This document shows positions 11,179 to 23,328 of a DNA stretch of 64,000 nt, in pieces. This DNA is from Lactuca virosa. Lineage: Eukaryota; Streptophyta; Magnoliopsida; Asterales; Asteraceae. The translations under genes were made by a program, and so were the position numbers. The notes below the pieces were generated by a model. The model was given only the letters and a program-made list of their open reading frames with translations, was not told the origin of the DNA and made no database searches. Position 1 is the stretch's first letter. Every line of letters begins with the position of its first letter. The stretch is taken from positions 140,941,103-141,005,102 of the forward strand of contig CAKMRJ010005523.1 in NCBI GenBank assembly GCA_928212115.1. Reading direction: 5' to 3'.

Positions 11179-13437
11179 ATGGCTGCCTCCTCTTCTATTC
11201 CGTTACAAACCCTTCTTCATTTTCTACCTATTAAACTTACCTCTACAAATTATCTAGTATGGAAAAAATCAAGTTTTTCCTGTTTTTTCTTACTAAAACC
11301 TATGTGGCCATATTGATGGCAGTCTTTCTTCACCACTCGAAACAATCATCAGCAATGACACCATATCTCCCAATCCATATTTTATAACATGGAAAGCCAA
11401 TGATCAGAAGGTTTTGCTGCTCATCCAATCTTCTTTCTCCGAAGAAGCCATGGCCGAGGTTACCGTCCTCACCGCTTCTCGCCAAGTCTGGAACACTCTA
11501 GAGGCTGCCAACAGCCACCATTCTATCGAGCGCATGTATACACCTCGTGACTCCCTAAGACAGCTTCAAAAAGGCTCATCTACGGTCGCCGAATTCGGTT
11601 GAAAATTCAAGTTGCTCTATGACCAATTGGCTTCCATTGGTCAACCTGTTAATGAATCATATAAGTATCATTGGTTTCTGTGTGGGTTAGGATCAACCTT
11701 TGAAACTTTTTCAAAGGCTCATCGTGCTTTGTCATCCTCTTCTTCTTTTTGTGATTTACTTTCTAAAGCTGAAAGCCTGAAAATCATGAACTTTTTATGC
11801 AATCTATCAATGTGTCTGCTGTTCCACATGATGCATTCTTAGCCTGGCAGCCCAGTAATGCATCTAGCTATTCTACCCGTAATGCATCTAGCCCCGTAAT
11901 GTGGTCGTGCTCGCCGACCACAGCATTGTCAACTTTGCAGGACAGAAGGCCAATATGCAACTTCCTGTCCAAATATGGCTTCGTTTGCCACTCGTGCAAA
12001 TCCAATAGATGTTAACCTCGCCCAAGCCTTTCAATCCCAATGTCATGTTACTGAAATTTTCCAGATTGGCATATAGATTCGGGTGCTATCGCACACAAAA
12101 CCCAACTCAAATAGACTGCAGAGCACCAACATTAATGGTAATGAATTTGTGACTTTTGGAAATGGCCAATCTTTAACGGTATCTAAAATTGGGGCAACAA
12201 CCATCAACAACAAGCTTTGTTTACAACATGTTCTTATTGTTCCCCATCTCACAAAGAGCCTACTCTCCATTAGTAAACTCACAAATGACTCAGCTGTTGA
12301 TGACTTGTTTTCTAATTATTACTTTTACATTCAAGATCGAAAAACGAAGGAGGTATTTGCTCGCGGAACATGTGAAAATGGCCAAAATATTCTTTGGGAA
12401 GGTCAACTTGCATTCGTAGCTACTCTAAACTCTCAACATCTTAAATCATCTTTTGAAAGATGGCACATAAGACTTGGTCATGTCTCATTTGATGTTATTT
12501 CCAGATTACATAAAAATGGTATAGATTTTATCTGTTGCTTCTTTATTACCTAAATCTGGGCTTTGTTCTTTTTGTCAATTATCAAAAGCTCATCGCCTAC
12601 CATTTGATTTGAATCACAAACGATCATCACATGATTTAATACATTGTGATCTTTGGGACCATTACCTATAATTTCATCCGATGGTTATTGTTATTATGCA
12701 ATTTTTATTAATGATTATTCTAGGTTAGCGTGGTTCTATCCGTTAAAAGCAAAGTCTGACTTTTACAAAGCCTTGATGGCTTTTCTTCCATTTGTTCAAA
12801 AACAATTTTCGTGAAAAGTCAAGAGTTTTCAAAGTGATGGTAGCACGGAGTTTACAAACAATCGAGTTGAACAATTCTTTCAAGACCATGAAATTCAATA
12901 TCGATTGTCATGCCCACATACACCTCAACAAAAATGGGCGAGCCGAATGAAAACATAGACACATAACTGAAACAGGCCTTGCCATGCTTTTTAATGCTCA
13001 TGCTCACACAAGAATTTGGGTTGATGCATTCACTTTGGCAGCCTACATCATTAATCGCCTTCCCACTCCGATTCTTAATCATAAGTCACCATTTGAGACA
13101 CTTTTTGGACACACTCCGACTTTTGCTAATTTTTGTATTTTTGGTTGCTGTGTTTTTCCATATCTACGAGTTTATGGCAAGCATAAACTTTCACCCAGAA
13201 GTGCTTCTTGCATTTTTCTTGGCTATAATCCTAAATATAAGGGCCATCGGTGCTTAGACCCTATCACATCACGTGTATAAATTACTCGACACACACAATT
13301 TGATGAAGATGTTTTTCCATTTAGTGGCAATGTGCCACCGGTAAATGATGCCACTCATGTGTTCTCTAATATTGATGAACCATTACCTTTACATTCTACA
13401 CCAACCTCTAGCTCATTGTTAACACGCTGTCACGAGC
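11179..13437 (+). pseudogene. Copia gag-pol pseudogene (Gag, protease, integrase), truncated
   Basis: The frame opens at 11179 (MAASSSIPLQTLLHF), a typical copia Gag start. Gag helices follow in 11414-11842, including QVWNTLEAANSHHS and LRQLQKGSSTVAEF. From 12120 the protease/pre-integrase part is readable (NNKLCLQHVLIVPHLTKSLL), with the GAG-pre-integrase signature WHIRLGHVSF near 12465. Integrase pieces follow: LIHCDLW near 12640, SDGSTEFTNN near 12835, the HTPQQ block near 12915, and the C-terminal part FLGYNPKYKGHRCLDP near 13220. Several stops and frameshifts interrupt it. The sequence is lost at 13437, where a hAT element sits; no RT or RNase H continues on the far side at 15060, so it was already truncated or rearranged. 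Confidence 0.85.
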
Positions 13438-13445
13438 GTATTAAG

Positions 13446-15051
13446 CAGTGTTGTAAAAATCGGTCTAGGCGACCGAGTAATCGGCGCCTAGGCGCTTGGT
13501 GGCCTCCAACCGCCTAGAAATAGGTGTCAGAGGGTTAATTAATCGGCCCTGGTCAATATCAGTCAAAACCGGTCCAATTCGGACTAAATCGGACCAATTC
13601 GGACTCCTAATCGGACCAAATCGGGCCAAATAAATTTATGAAACCCACCAGCTCAAAGGAGTCAGCTCGCTAACACAACTTAGTTTGGTTTTCTAAGAGA
13701 TAAAAGCTCCTTTTATAGAATAAGTTTGCCTCTAAAGAATGCTCCCACCAGCGATGTGGGATAAACTTATAATTGTTTCATATCTCCACTTTGCATCTCG
13801 TTCTTCCCTAGTTTGCATCTCGTTCTTCGGAAGGAGAATTTGAGTTCCATCACCGAACCACCCTTCTTCTTGAAGATGGAAGGTATCACGACTCGAGTGT
13901 ACAAAGGAGTTAAAGGATACTAGCAGAGGAGACGCTACCATCATCTTCAATTTCCCTTTTCTTTCTTTGATCAATCGTTAAAGGATTCTGATTCAGTTGA
14001 TTTTAATGAGGCGTAAAGTTGGCCGGGGAGACGCTACCTCTGACGATATGTAAACAAACCTCGCTACCTCCGGCGTCGTGTAAACGAACCTCGGTGACTC
14101 AGATTGACGAGGTTGCATGTGGCGGTTAGAGCAGGTGGCGGAAATCCCGTTGACACAAAACTGGTCTGAATTCGTTTTTGGTCTACGAAGGTTTGTTCTT
14201 CAATCTATACTCAGATTAGTTGCTAGGGTGTGTTTTGTTGGTAAAATCGATTCTCTCTCGACTCAAATTGGTCATACAATGCTTAAGAGAAATTTCAGTG
14301 ATATGTTTGATATGGTTGTTAGATAACTAGCATGTCAAGTGTTTGTGTAAATGCTTAAGAGAAATTTCAGTGATTTTGGTCATACAATGCTGTGATGGTC
14401 CAACAACATTCACATGAGCAGAATTTTTAGTGATTTTGGTCACATAATGCTTGTATTTGCTTTTTTAGTTGCAGCCTATGATACAAGGTACCAAATAGGC
14501 GTTGGATACAAGGTGAATGCTGATGGAAGTGTTATAGAAAACTACTGGCAACAGCTTGAACAAGAGACTAAACCAGTAGATGAAAAGAGAAGAACACCAT
14601 ACAAGATAAAACTAGTTGGAGTTATCTGTGATGCTTATTTAGCTGTCATTAGAGGCATTAGGTAATCAAACCCCCTTTCTCATATATTAATATATATTAT
14701 ACAAATTACATTTCTTACATTGTTGATTCATTCATTCATCAAGATTGTTGGCTTAATTAATTGTTAACAGGAGAGCAATTATGTGTAGAAGGGCTGTGAA
14801 AGTGAGGTCACCATCAACATCACAAGAGTCTTCAAAGTCATAGAAAAAAAGAATCAAAACGATTTATCATTTACAATGATATATTTATTACTGTTATATT
14901 TAATGTTATATTCTTAGGATTAATGTTATATTTATTAATTTTTTAATAATTTTTTAATAATTAATGGTACCCGATTAATCCCCGCCTAACCGATTAATCC
15001 ATTGACCCCAGTCCACCGATTAGCCTATGTTGAGCGATTTTTAAAACCTTG
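13446..15051. mobile_element. Non-autonomous hAT element with 8-bp TSD
   Basis: Ends are cagtgttgtaaaaatcgg on the left and, reverse-complemented, caaggttttaaaaatcgc on the right. The 8-bp sequence gtattaag flanks both sides exactly (13438-13445 and 15052-15059), diagnostic for hAT insertion. Subterminal regions repeat cggaccaattcgg/aatcggacc and ccgattaatcc motifs, likely transposase binding sites. No hAT transposase is encoded, but a spliced gene fragment lies inside (14475-14843). Size 1606 bp. Confidence 0.9.
14475..14843 (+). pseudogene. Captured two-exon host gene fragment inside hAT
   Basis: An open segment (14475-14661) starts right after a good 3' splice site (ttttttagttgcag). It encodes AYDTRYQIGVGYKVNADGSV, then YWQQLEQETKPVDEKRRTPY and KIKLVGVICDAYLAVIRGI. 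A gt..ag intron (14662-14770) joins in frame to a second exon (14771-14843) encoding RAIMCRRAVKVRSPSTSQES, then a natural stop. Intact splice sites and smooth frame suggest the 3' end of a real plant gene taken up at the DNA level. I do not recognise the family. No promoter or start is evident, so expression would depend on context. Confidence 0.55.
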
Positions 15052-15059
15052 GTATTAAG

Positions 15060-16640
15060 CAAATAAAATTTAACTATTGGTTGTACTAATAATATAGCAC
15101 ATGGAAGCAGGGTCGAATCATCATGAACACAGCCTAACGGTCAATGCTTTTTTTGCATCAGACACATTCTAGTAAATAAATAAAAATTATAAAAAGGGTA
15201 ATTTTGATTTAAACTAAACACTAAAAATTACAGTGAAAATAAACTAAACAAAACTCAGTAATAAAAATGATTTCAGTTCTACTGCGACTTTCCTAGTCAT
15301 GGAATCAGCCTAGATCTGGTTATTCAGAATGTGTTCTATCTAAGCTGGTACTGAGAAAAACTAACAAGCTCTAGTATAATCTCTTTTACATAGTTAAATT
15401 AAACAAAACAAGCTCTTCAGTTGACCCCAATTTTTTACTGTCTAATTAAACAAGCTCTTAATTAAATCAGAAAAGAAGCTTTCTGATCTGTGTAAAATTC
15501 TCAACAATACCCAATACTTCTCACAAGCTCGGAAGTGTAAATGTATGAAATTACAGTTTATATCAGAGTTAAATCCCAAACACGGAACCAATTTGATACT
15601 TGTTACTTGTTACCAGTTGACAATAACAATTACGGATTCTATTAACTGATTAACTGGAATGATTAAACCCTAGCTAGGTGACCAGACCAACAAGAATTAA
15701 AAATCAAACGTTCATTAAGTTCAAAACTGAAATAATCTAGATAGAAACACAAAAAGAAAACCAAATATGATAACTGATCACATGAAAAGTACTAGTCTAT
15801 TGCAGAACTGAAAACTAGGGTTTTAGCCAGACATGGCTAAAATCCGATCTAGAATAATAAAAAGAAACATTAAACTATTAAATCTTACTAAACTAAATGT
15901 GGGAGATGATCCACAACCTTCAGATCTTCAGAAAGTCGCTGAAAGGTATTAGAAATCGCCTTCAGAAATGTATTTCGTCATCTGGAACCATCTCTTGAAT
16001 CAACTTAGAGGGTATTTGGTATTTATATAGTAATCTGGGCAGCAAATAAGGGTTTTGGCAGTAAGCACGATCCATGCTTGGGGGGCACGACCCATTCCAG
16101 GCCATCGCAACTTTAAAATCCAAAATAAATCAGCAAAAATCAAAATCTAGGGAAGCACGACCCGCGGTTGGGCTTCGCAGGTTAAAATACCCAAAATAAT
16201 GGCATCTGGAGGTAGGCAAGGCGCGTGCATGGGAGGTACGACCCGTGCTTTGAAGCCGAAATTTTAAAATGCCTAAAAAAATAAAAATCCTTCGGTTATG
16301 TTTTGTAAGTGAAGAATGACACGTTTTTAATGAGATATAGCCCATATTTGGGTTTTTTTAGCGTTTTGTCTCCAAATAAGCTCCATATATGATCCAGTTT
16401 TGCTCCAAATATGCTCCAAAGACTTTCAAACTACCACTCCACTTCAAATCAACTGAAAATAGACACCAAAACATGAGCCATACGGGAATTCTTATGAAAT
16501 ACATGAACTGAACATTATTTAAACTAATGAACATGAAAAAGCATAAAAAATGATGCAAAATGCTAACAAAATCTACCCTAAAATATGTATAAAAGGGCAT
16601 CTATTAAACTTCCCCAAGCTTAAACCTTACTTGCCCTCAA
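15060..16640. repeat. Probable Athila-like LTR/leader sequence
   Basis: AT-rich sequence without supported ORFs. A phrase near 15110 (gcagggtcgaatcatc) resembles the gggatcgaatccac phrase of the LTR fragment at 7840. A second sign is cttccccaagcttaaacctt at 16611. Repeats of agcacgacccg/gcacgatcc occur at 16066-16250. Boundaries and class are tentative. Confidence 0.35.
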
Positions 16641-16825
16641 GTAATAAAAAGATTAAACATTATAAAACAAATGGAAAGATGTACATGACCTAAAAAGAAT
16701 TTAAAATAAAAGAAATTAAAAACTTGAACTAAAAATATTTCACTTTTTTTTAACATGATCAGACTTAACACCGAGGGAAGCCTAATGGAATCACTACCCA
16801 CACAATCATTATGATACCTTCCATC
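16641..16825. other. Short unassigned AT-rich stretch
   Basis: Lies between the Athila-like region and the gypsy LTR; I see no gene or repeat structure. Confidence 0.4.
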
Positions 16826-18507
16826 TGTAACACTGTAAATTTTCAAAAAAAAAATTTCATTTTCAAAACCACATAATTCTCAATATCACATTTCAAAACC
16901 ACAATTGTCAAATTGTCAAAAACACAAATTCGTAAATTGTTTGATAAAATCTAGGATCCTCAAAAACATAATCTCCATCTCGTGTGTACAATCAAGCCGA
17001 CGTCTTCCCATGATCCTGAGAAGTACCTGAAACACATAACACATAACACGGTAAGCACAAAGCTTAGTGAGTTCCCCCAAAATACCACACACATCTCATT
17101 AGCCTCTCATGGCTATATCTCAATGAAGACCCTCCGGTCAATGTGTCTCAGTGGAGACCCTCCGGTCCCACCACTCGGGTTGGACCCTCCGGTTCTAACT
17201 CAATAATGTTTAGAATAATACACCGCATAAATCACAAAGACATAATGCAGGATATCACGATACTCAATAATAACAAACAAGACCCTTCGGTCACACAAAG
17301 TTACCACTCATGGTAAGTATAGTGAGAAGACTCACCTCATAAGCAAGCAATTAAACCTCGTACCCCTCGAACGATCTACTCCCCGCCTACATGTTATAAT
17401 CATCTCTAGTTAACACTTATAACCACATCTCCACATAAATTCGCTCAACCTCTCTTTCTAACGCTTGGAATGGGTAAAAGACCATTTTACCCCTCCATAG
17501 TCTCCATAATCCAAGTCTTGACCAAACCCTAAAAGTCAACAGAAGTCAACACTCGAGTCAACAGTCCCTGTTGACCCAACTCGTTGAGTGCATCTATGTG
17601 ACTCGTCGAGTTCCCTCGTTTCCTCAGAAATGTCATGAAAATCCTACTTAACTCGTCGAGTTGTCTCATCAACTCGCCGAGTTACACATGTACAGACTCG
17701 TCGGGGAAATCCCTAACCGACTTGTCGAGCCCCTTTAGACCATTTCCTCATTCAGACGTTTCTAGGAAGAAGTGATGTCTCATACTCTAGATCTAGCCTT
17801 CTAAGGCTCACTTATCACGTAAAGATGCAAGTTTTACGTTCATGCATGGCATCTAGGGCTCAAAATGCCAAAACAAGCTCCATAAAGGGTTTCATGCACG
17901 GAGACTTGCCCAAAGCTTGATAAAGCTTGGATCTTTGGGCTCATGGGACCTCCTTTTGTCTAGATCTGGAATCTCAACTCCATGACAAGCTCCAGCAACT
18001 CAGAAACCACAAGATAAGGGGGGGGGGGGGGGAAGCCCTAAAACTCTCTAGAAAGAGATCTATCAAAAGAAATGGTCAAGGAGATAGATTTTTACCTCCA
18101 AACTGAAGCTAGCACAGAAAAACATTTGATCCACAAGCCTTTTCTTGATCCAAGGCTTGATGCTCTTCACTCTCCTTCCAAAAGTGCACTAAAACACCCA
18201 AAGTTAGCTCCTCTCTCTCTCACAAATGGATACACGCGATTAGGGTTTCTCACAGAGGGTTAGAATAATAAGGGAGGCGGAAATAAGGGCTTAAGGTCCT
18301 TTAAATAGGACACAAACCCTGAAAATTAGGGTTTTCTCACTCAGCTCCTACTCGTCGAGTCGGGGTCCTCTGACTCGTCCAGTAGACTCTAAAATCCCGC
18401 GGCCATAATATTCTCTACTCGGCGAGTTGGTGCTTCCAACTCGTCGAGTCTCCCTGCCAAAATGAATGAAATTAATTAAATAAAATTCCTGGGACTCGGG
18501 ATGTTGA
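16826..18507 (-). repeat. 3' LTR of the gypsy element, rich in ACTCGTCGAGT
   Basis: Plus-strand boundaries are tgtaacactgtaaatt (16826) and cgggatgttgaa (about 18507), next to a purine tract that is plus-strand ctccccc (18511-18518). It contains copies of the palindrome actcgtcgagt or close variants near 17580, 17613, 17650, 17670, 17721, 18349, 18372, 18418 and 18438. It also has repeated gaccctccggt (near 17130-17190 and 17281) and a run of about 15 G near 18017. Confidence 0.65.
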
Positions 18508-18554
18508 AATTCTCCCCCACTAGAATCAGATTTCGCCCTTGAATTCGTTTCCCG

Positions 18555-18945
18555 AAAATAACTCTGGGTACTGCTCTCGCATCTCGGTCTCCGGCTCCTA
18601 AGTCCACTCGGATCCCTTTCGATGTTGCCACTGAACTTGAACCAAAGGCACCTCTTTATTCCTCAAGACCTTCACCTTCCTATCCAAGATGGCTATCGGC
18701 CTCTCGATATAATTCAGGCTCGCATCAACCTGAATGTCCTCTAAAGGGACCATTGTCGTCTCATCAGCTACACACTTCCTCAGCTAGGACACGTGGAAGG
18801 TGTTATGAATCTGACTCAACTCTGCAGGTAGCTCCAACCGATAAGCTACCTTACCCACTCGGGCTATCACTCTGAAAGGACCAATGTATCTTGGGCCCAG
18901 CTTTCCCCGTTTCCTGAATCGAATCACCCTTTTCCATGGGGATAC
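18555..18945 (-). pseudogene. Gypsy integrase C-terminus with chromodomain-like tail
   Basis: Minus-strand translation gives KLGPRYIGPFRVIARVGKVA, then YRLELPAELSQIHNTFHVSQ, then RPIAILDRKVKVLRNKEVPL and VQVQWQHRKGSEWT. This is the standard C-terminal region of plant chromoviruses; in the family this tail helps target integration to chromatin. A stop replaces the Trp expected in the TWEPE motif. Confidence 0.75.
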
Positions 18946-18947
18946 CT

Positions 18948-20024
18948 TCAAGAGGACAAAATCTCCGACCTGGAACTCAAGCTCTGAACGGCGCCGGTCG
19001 GCATAACTCTTCTGACGACTCTGGTCGTCAGTAACCTCTGTCTGACCTGCTGGATTTGTTCTGTCGTCTTGAGCACTATCTCAGTGCCCCCCATCACTCT
19101 CTGCCCTACCTCGCCCCAACAGATGGGAGTCCTACACCTCCTCCCATATAAGAGCTCAAAGGGAGGCGTACCTATACTGGAATGGTGGATGTTGTTGTAT
19201 GAAAACTCATCCAAGGGCAGGTAAGTGTCCCAACTTCCACCGAAGTCCATAACACATGCACGTAGCATGTTCTCGAGCGTCTAAATCGTCTGCTCGCTCT
19301 ACCCATCTGTTTGTGGATGATATGTTGTACTGAAGTGAAACCGGGTACCCAACTCCTCATGAAATTTCTTCCAGAACCTGGAAGTAAAATGCACATCCCG
19401 ATATGATACTATCGATGTCGGGACTCCATGCCATGCCACCACCTCTCGCACGTAGATCTCGGATAATTTTTCTGCAGAAAAGCCCTCACTGATAGCCAGA
19501 AAGTGAGCGCTCTTTGTCAACCGGTCTACAATCACCCATATTGCGTCGACACCTCGTGCAGTCCTCGGTAATTTGGTGATAAAATCCATGGAAATCTGCA
19601 ACGGGCCATGTGGGCGCTGGTGCTCCTCCTTGAACTGACGACAGGTTAAGCACCTCTCAACTACCCCTGCCACATCTCTTTTCATGCAGGGCCACCAATA
19701 ATCCCTCTTCAAATCTAAATACATCTTGGTGGCTCCCGGATGGATCGAGAATCTCGACCTATGGGCCTCCTCCATCAAAATACGTCGGGCTCCACCCGTA
19801 TATGGCACCCAAATCCGTCCATGGAAAGTCATAAGCCCCCGACTATCCGTCCCAAACACAGAAATCTTCCCGGTTACCCGCTCTCTCTTACGGTTGTCTG
19901 GTCTCACGGCCACCACCTGAGCCTCTCGGATGGTGTCTAAGACTGGAGTCATCACCGTCATCCTCATACATACGTCTCGGATCGGAGCACTCACTGCTCT
20001 ACGACTCAGGGCATCGGCTACCAC
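18948..20024 (-). pseudogene. Gypsy integrase, with stops
   Basis: The frame at 20024-19299 holds the zinc-binding N-terminus (HPGATKMYLDLKRDYWWP, then CLTCRQF) and the catalytic core. The first Asp lies in ISMDFITKLPRTARGVDAIW. The second lies in SYRDVHFTSRFWKKF, where families usually have SDRDPRF. The frame stops after TTYHPQTDG. A second frame (19268-18948, MLRACVMDFGGSWDTYLP and IGTPPFELLYGRRCRTPICW) continues the core. Two in-frame stops lie in the 30 codons between, over the segment that should carry the catalytic Glu. Integrase would insert element DNA into the genome; this copy is dead. Confidence 0.85.
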
Positions 20025-20156
20025 ATTAGCCTTTCCAGGGTGTTACAAGATCTCACAGTCGTAGTCTTTCACTACATCCAACCACCTCCTCTTTCTCATA
20101 TTCAGGTTAGGCTGGTCCATAAGGTACTTCAGGCTCTTATGGTCCGTATATATGGT

Positions 20157-21183
20157 ACACTAGACACCATAGAGATAGTGGCGCCAGATCTTGAGGGCGA
20201 ACACCGCCGCCCCCAACTCCAAATCGTGGTTGGGATACCTCGTCTCGTGAGGCTTCAAATGCCTTGATGCATATGCTATCACGTGCCCCCTCTGCATCAA
20301 CACCGCACCCATCCCTGATATAGATGCATCACAGTAAACTATGAAGTCCTCCACTCCCTCGGGAAGGGATAACACTGGAGCTTCGCACAATCTCTGGCGA
20401 AGAGTCTCGAATGAGGCCTGCTGCTCAGGCCCCCAGACAAAAGTAACAACCTTCCTGGTTAATTTGGTAAGAGGAACGAAAATCTTGGAGAAATCCTTGA
20501 TGAATCTCCGGTAGTAACCTGACAGGTCAAGAAAACTCCTGATCTCGAATGGGGACCTCGGCACCTCCCATCGCATAACTGCCTCAATCTTGGCCAGGTT
20601 GACCAAGATCCCATTCTGATTAACGAGGTGTCCTAAGAACTGGACCTCTCGTAACTAGAAATAACACTTGGAGAATTTGGCATAAAGCCACTCCGCCCTC
20701 AATACCTTAAGAATCTCCCGAAGATGCTCCTTGTGCTGCTCTCTGGACCTCGAGTACACCAAAATGCCGTCGATGAACATGATCACCGACCTATCCAACA
20801 TGGGCCTGCACACCCGGTTCATGAGATCCATGAACGTTGCCGGTACGTTGGTGAGCCCGAAAGGCATCACCACAAACTCATAGTGCCCATAACGAGTGCT
20901 AAAGGCCGTCTTCTGAATATCCTCTTTGCAAACTCTCATCTGATGATACCCAGATCTCAAATCAATCTTGGAAAACCAAGACACTCCTTGCAACTGATCG
21001 AATAAATCATCGAGCCTCGGTAGTGGATAACGGTTCTTGATCGTCAGCTTGTTCAACTCCCAGTAATCGATGCACATCCGGTGTGAACCATCCTTTTTCT
21101 TGATAAAAATGATCGGCGCTCCCCATGGTGAGCTACTCAGTCTGATAAAACCCTTCCCCAACAGCTCTTGCCATTTACTGTAA
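20157..21183 (-). pseudogene. Gypsy reverse transcriptase and RNase H, catalytic Asp lost
   Basis: RT copies element RNA into DNA and RNase H removes the RNA strand. The frame at 21161-20655 shows SSPWGAPIIFIKKKDGSHRM, NKLTIKNRYPLPRLDDLFDQ and MPFGLTNVPATFMDL. The catalytic block reads MFIDGILVYSRS where FIDDILVYS is expected, so one of the two metal-binding aspartates is Gly. A stop near 20655 breaks the link to the next frame (20606-20160), which has the rest of RT and RNase H: DFIVYCDASISGMGAVLMQR, then ASRHLKPHETRYPNHDLEL. The N-terminus is cut at about 21183, within the segment before GKGFIRLSS. Confidence 0.9.
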
Positions 21184-21599
21184 TCTGTTAGATTCTAAAC
21201 TTATATGCAATGATCCTCTTGTAATGACTATGCACAAAAGTCACAGAGACTTGGCAATAGACATTACAAAGTATTCCAATGGAGAGCAGTTCCATGGAAA
21301 CAAAGTCTCACATTCAAAATACATTCCTTTGAACATCCTTCTTGCATTAAGTTTTCTAATCTTACATAGATTTAAAGAATAACTTCCACTTATGGAAACA
21401 TTTCCATATTCCCATTTTGACTATCACTTCTGAACAAGAGTTACCTCTTCCCAGAGTATGCCAACATGGTCCTTCCAAAATTTACACCATACTTCCAACT
21501 GTCCACAAGCAACCAATCTTTGGTAAACCTCAGATTGTCCTCGACAATTGCTTAACCATTTTAGTCATATCCAGTTCTGGTCCATTTTCCCTCTTAATG

Positions 21600-21685
21600 C
21601 CCTAGGCATTTGGAAAATTCAGAACACATAAATATTATAGCATATACAATCGACCCTATACCCGAAGCATATGGGATTCGATCCA
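21600..21685 (-). pseudogene. Copia reverse transcriptase C-terminal block, element C
   Basis: Minus-strand translation from 21685 reads MDRIPYASGIGSIVYAIIFM, a close match to the conserved copia block before RNase H. The frame is lost soon after. It is the clearest evidence that the interiors of A, B and C descend from a copia polymerase. Confidence 0.65.
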
Positions 21686-22240
21686 TAATGTCTCACATAA
21701 AGACATGATACTTTACCAGTCTCTTGCTATAATATTTCCATATATAGAATTTCCTTATGTCGAATCTTTTCAACATAACATCCATATATATATTTTTGAC
21801 TAAACTTGATTAAAATCTCAATCTAAGCTTTTAGAATTGAAATGGAGTATGAATTCCTCTCCCTTAATTATAGCAAAACAACTTTTCAAACCCTGCAACT
21901 TTGTGATTTGAAACTTTTTGTTTTCTATAATTAACATTGCTAACTTGCAACACTTACCATAATAATTATGCTCCCACTAGCACAATAATTATTATCTTAC
22001 TAGCATGACACTTATGTTCCCACTAGCTTTGACATGTACCCAGAAATCAACTGGACTTCTAGAAATCAATACTTATTAACTTTCATTACCAAAGTTCATA
22101 TTTCTGATACGAGATGCTTCGATAAGACTTTATCTAGGCTTCTCAAAATCATACACCTTTCCTTAGATAGCTCACATGTGTGTCTAAACAATTTTAGAAC
22201 TTACAGCAATAAGTCTCAAATGTTTAGACCTTTTACCATT

Positions 22241-22293
22241 TCTCACAATTCGAACTATGAAGAGGGATGCCATAATCATAATCGAATTTAAGA
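22241..22293 (-). repeat. Conserved-loop hairpin C1
   Basis: Motif at 22259-22277 (gaagagggatgccataatc) between arms tctcacaattcgaactat and ataatcgaatttaaga. Equivalent in position and stem to A2. Confidence 0.65.
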
Positions 22294-22552
22294 ATGCAAA
22301 TATCACAATTTCTAACTATTTAAAATCTACTTATTGAAAGCATTTCCTCACAATAATTTTCATGAATTGGAGAGAAACCTTATGACACTTAGATTTTATG
22401 GTGTAAGTGTTCCTATCCATGTGAATTTGTCATAACCATAATCACAAGACAAGGTTAGTGACAAATCCAAACTCATATGGACTGAACTTGTTCAATCTTA
22501 ATTTCTTGCCACCTGGCAGCACAAGGGCCTACCATTGCTTTCAAGTTGTTAT

Positions 22553-23314
22553 TGTTGGATTAATGTCTAAGTCCATAACTATAATTGGTAAGACTTGACC
22601 CGACCCGGCATGGTCCATTTGGGTTGCATGGCATCATGCATTTGGATAGACTATAATGAGAGAAATAACACTTAAGGTTGGTTAATATATTATAAGTTCT
22701 AATATATTAATAAGGTTATTTAATTAGTATTGATCAAGAATTAATTTGGAATTAATTAAGTGATCAAAAGGAGACTAATTAAATATATGGGTTGATTGTG
22801 TAAATCATTCATTCTTATATATGTGGGCTTGTGATCCAAGATTCCTTATGTTGGACTAAGTCCATGGGGTGACCCATGGATACTCCATGGAGGTTAAAAT
22901 CCATGGAGCATAAGGAATGGGTAAAGTTATGAGTTACATGGTGTAACCCTAATAGCCACCATATAAAAGAATCCCATGGCTCAAGAAATCGTGCACTAAT
23001 GTGTGAATATGAGGGCTAGACGATTTCAAGGAGTGTTCCATTTCTCTCAAGTCATTCCATGTGCATTTGGTGTTGTGTGAACCATTTGAGGTGTCACACT
23101 TGGGGCACTAGGCACTCAAGCTTCATGGAGACAAGCTACATCAAACAAAGGTATGTATTCTATCCATTTGATTACCCAAGTATCAAGTATTGTATGCTAG
23201 ATAGGGTAATACCTTGGAAAGTTCATAATTGCATGTATAATAGAGAAAACATAGATCCAAGGTATTTAGGGTTGCATGTACACTTAGGAGTGTTAGAGTG
23301 CTCAAAACCCATCA
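22553..23314 (+). repeat. 5' LTR of element B
   Basis: Begins tgttggattaatgtctaag and ends ctcaaaacccatca. 762 bp, same length as 29213-29974. Confidence 0.95.
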
Positions 23315-23315
23315 G

Positions 23316-23328
23316 TGGTATCATAGCC
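23316..23328 (+). other. Primer binding site (tRNA-iMet), element B
   Basis: tggtatcatagcc differs by one base from the initiator tRNA-Met complement and lies one base after the LTR. Confidence 0.85.

Larger units (their letters stand above)
16826..21183 (-). mobile_element. Gypsy (chromovirus, Tekay-type) retrotransposon, 3' two-thirds
   Basis: Order on the minus strand is RT (from 21183), RNase H, integrase, a chromodomain-like tail, purine tract, then 3' LTR (18507 down to 16826). The integrase-after-RT order defines Ty3/gypsy. Gag, protease, the 5' part of RT and the 5' LTR are missing. The sequence ends abruptly at about 21183, where element C sequence begins, without the ends expected of an insertion of either element. 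A deletion or illegitimate recombination junction is the simplest reading. Confidence 0.85.

Noticed and set aside
11414..11842. Independent host genes in the short ORFs of 11414-13517
   Set aside because: Together they align in order to one copia gag-pol with frameshifts.
18012..18040. Poly-G run near 18017 and poly-C runs at 52520-52585 as functional G-quadruplex sites
   Set aside because: Simple homopolymers that are also prone to sequencing error; no further support.
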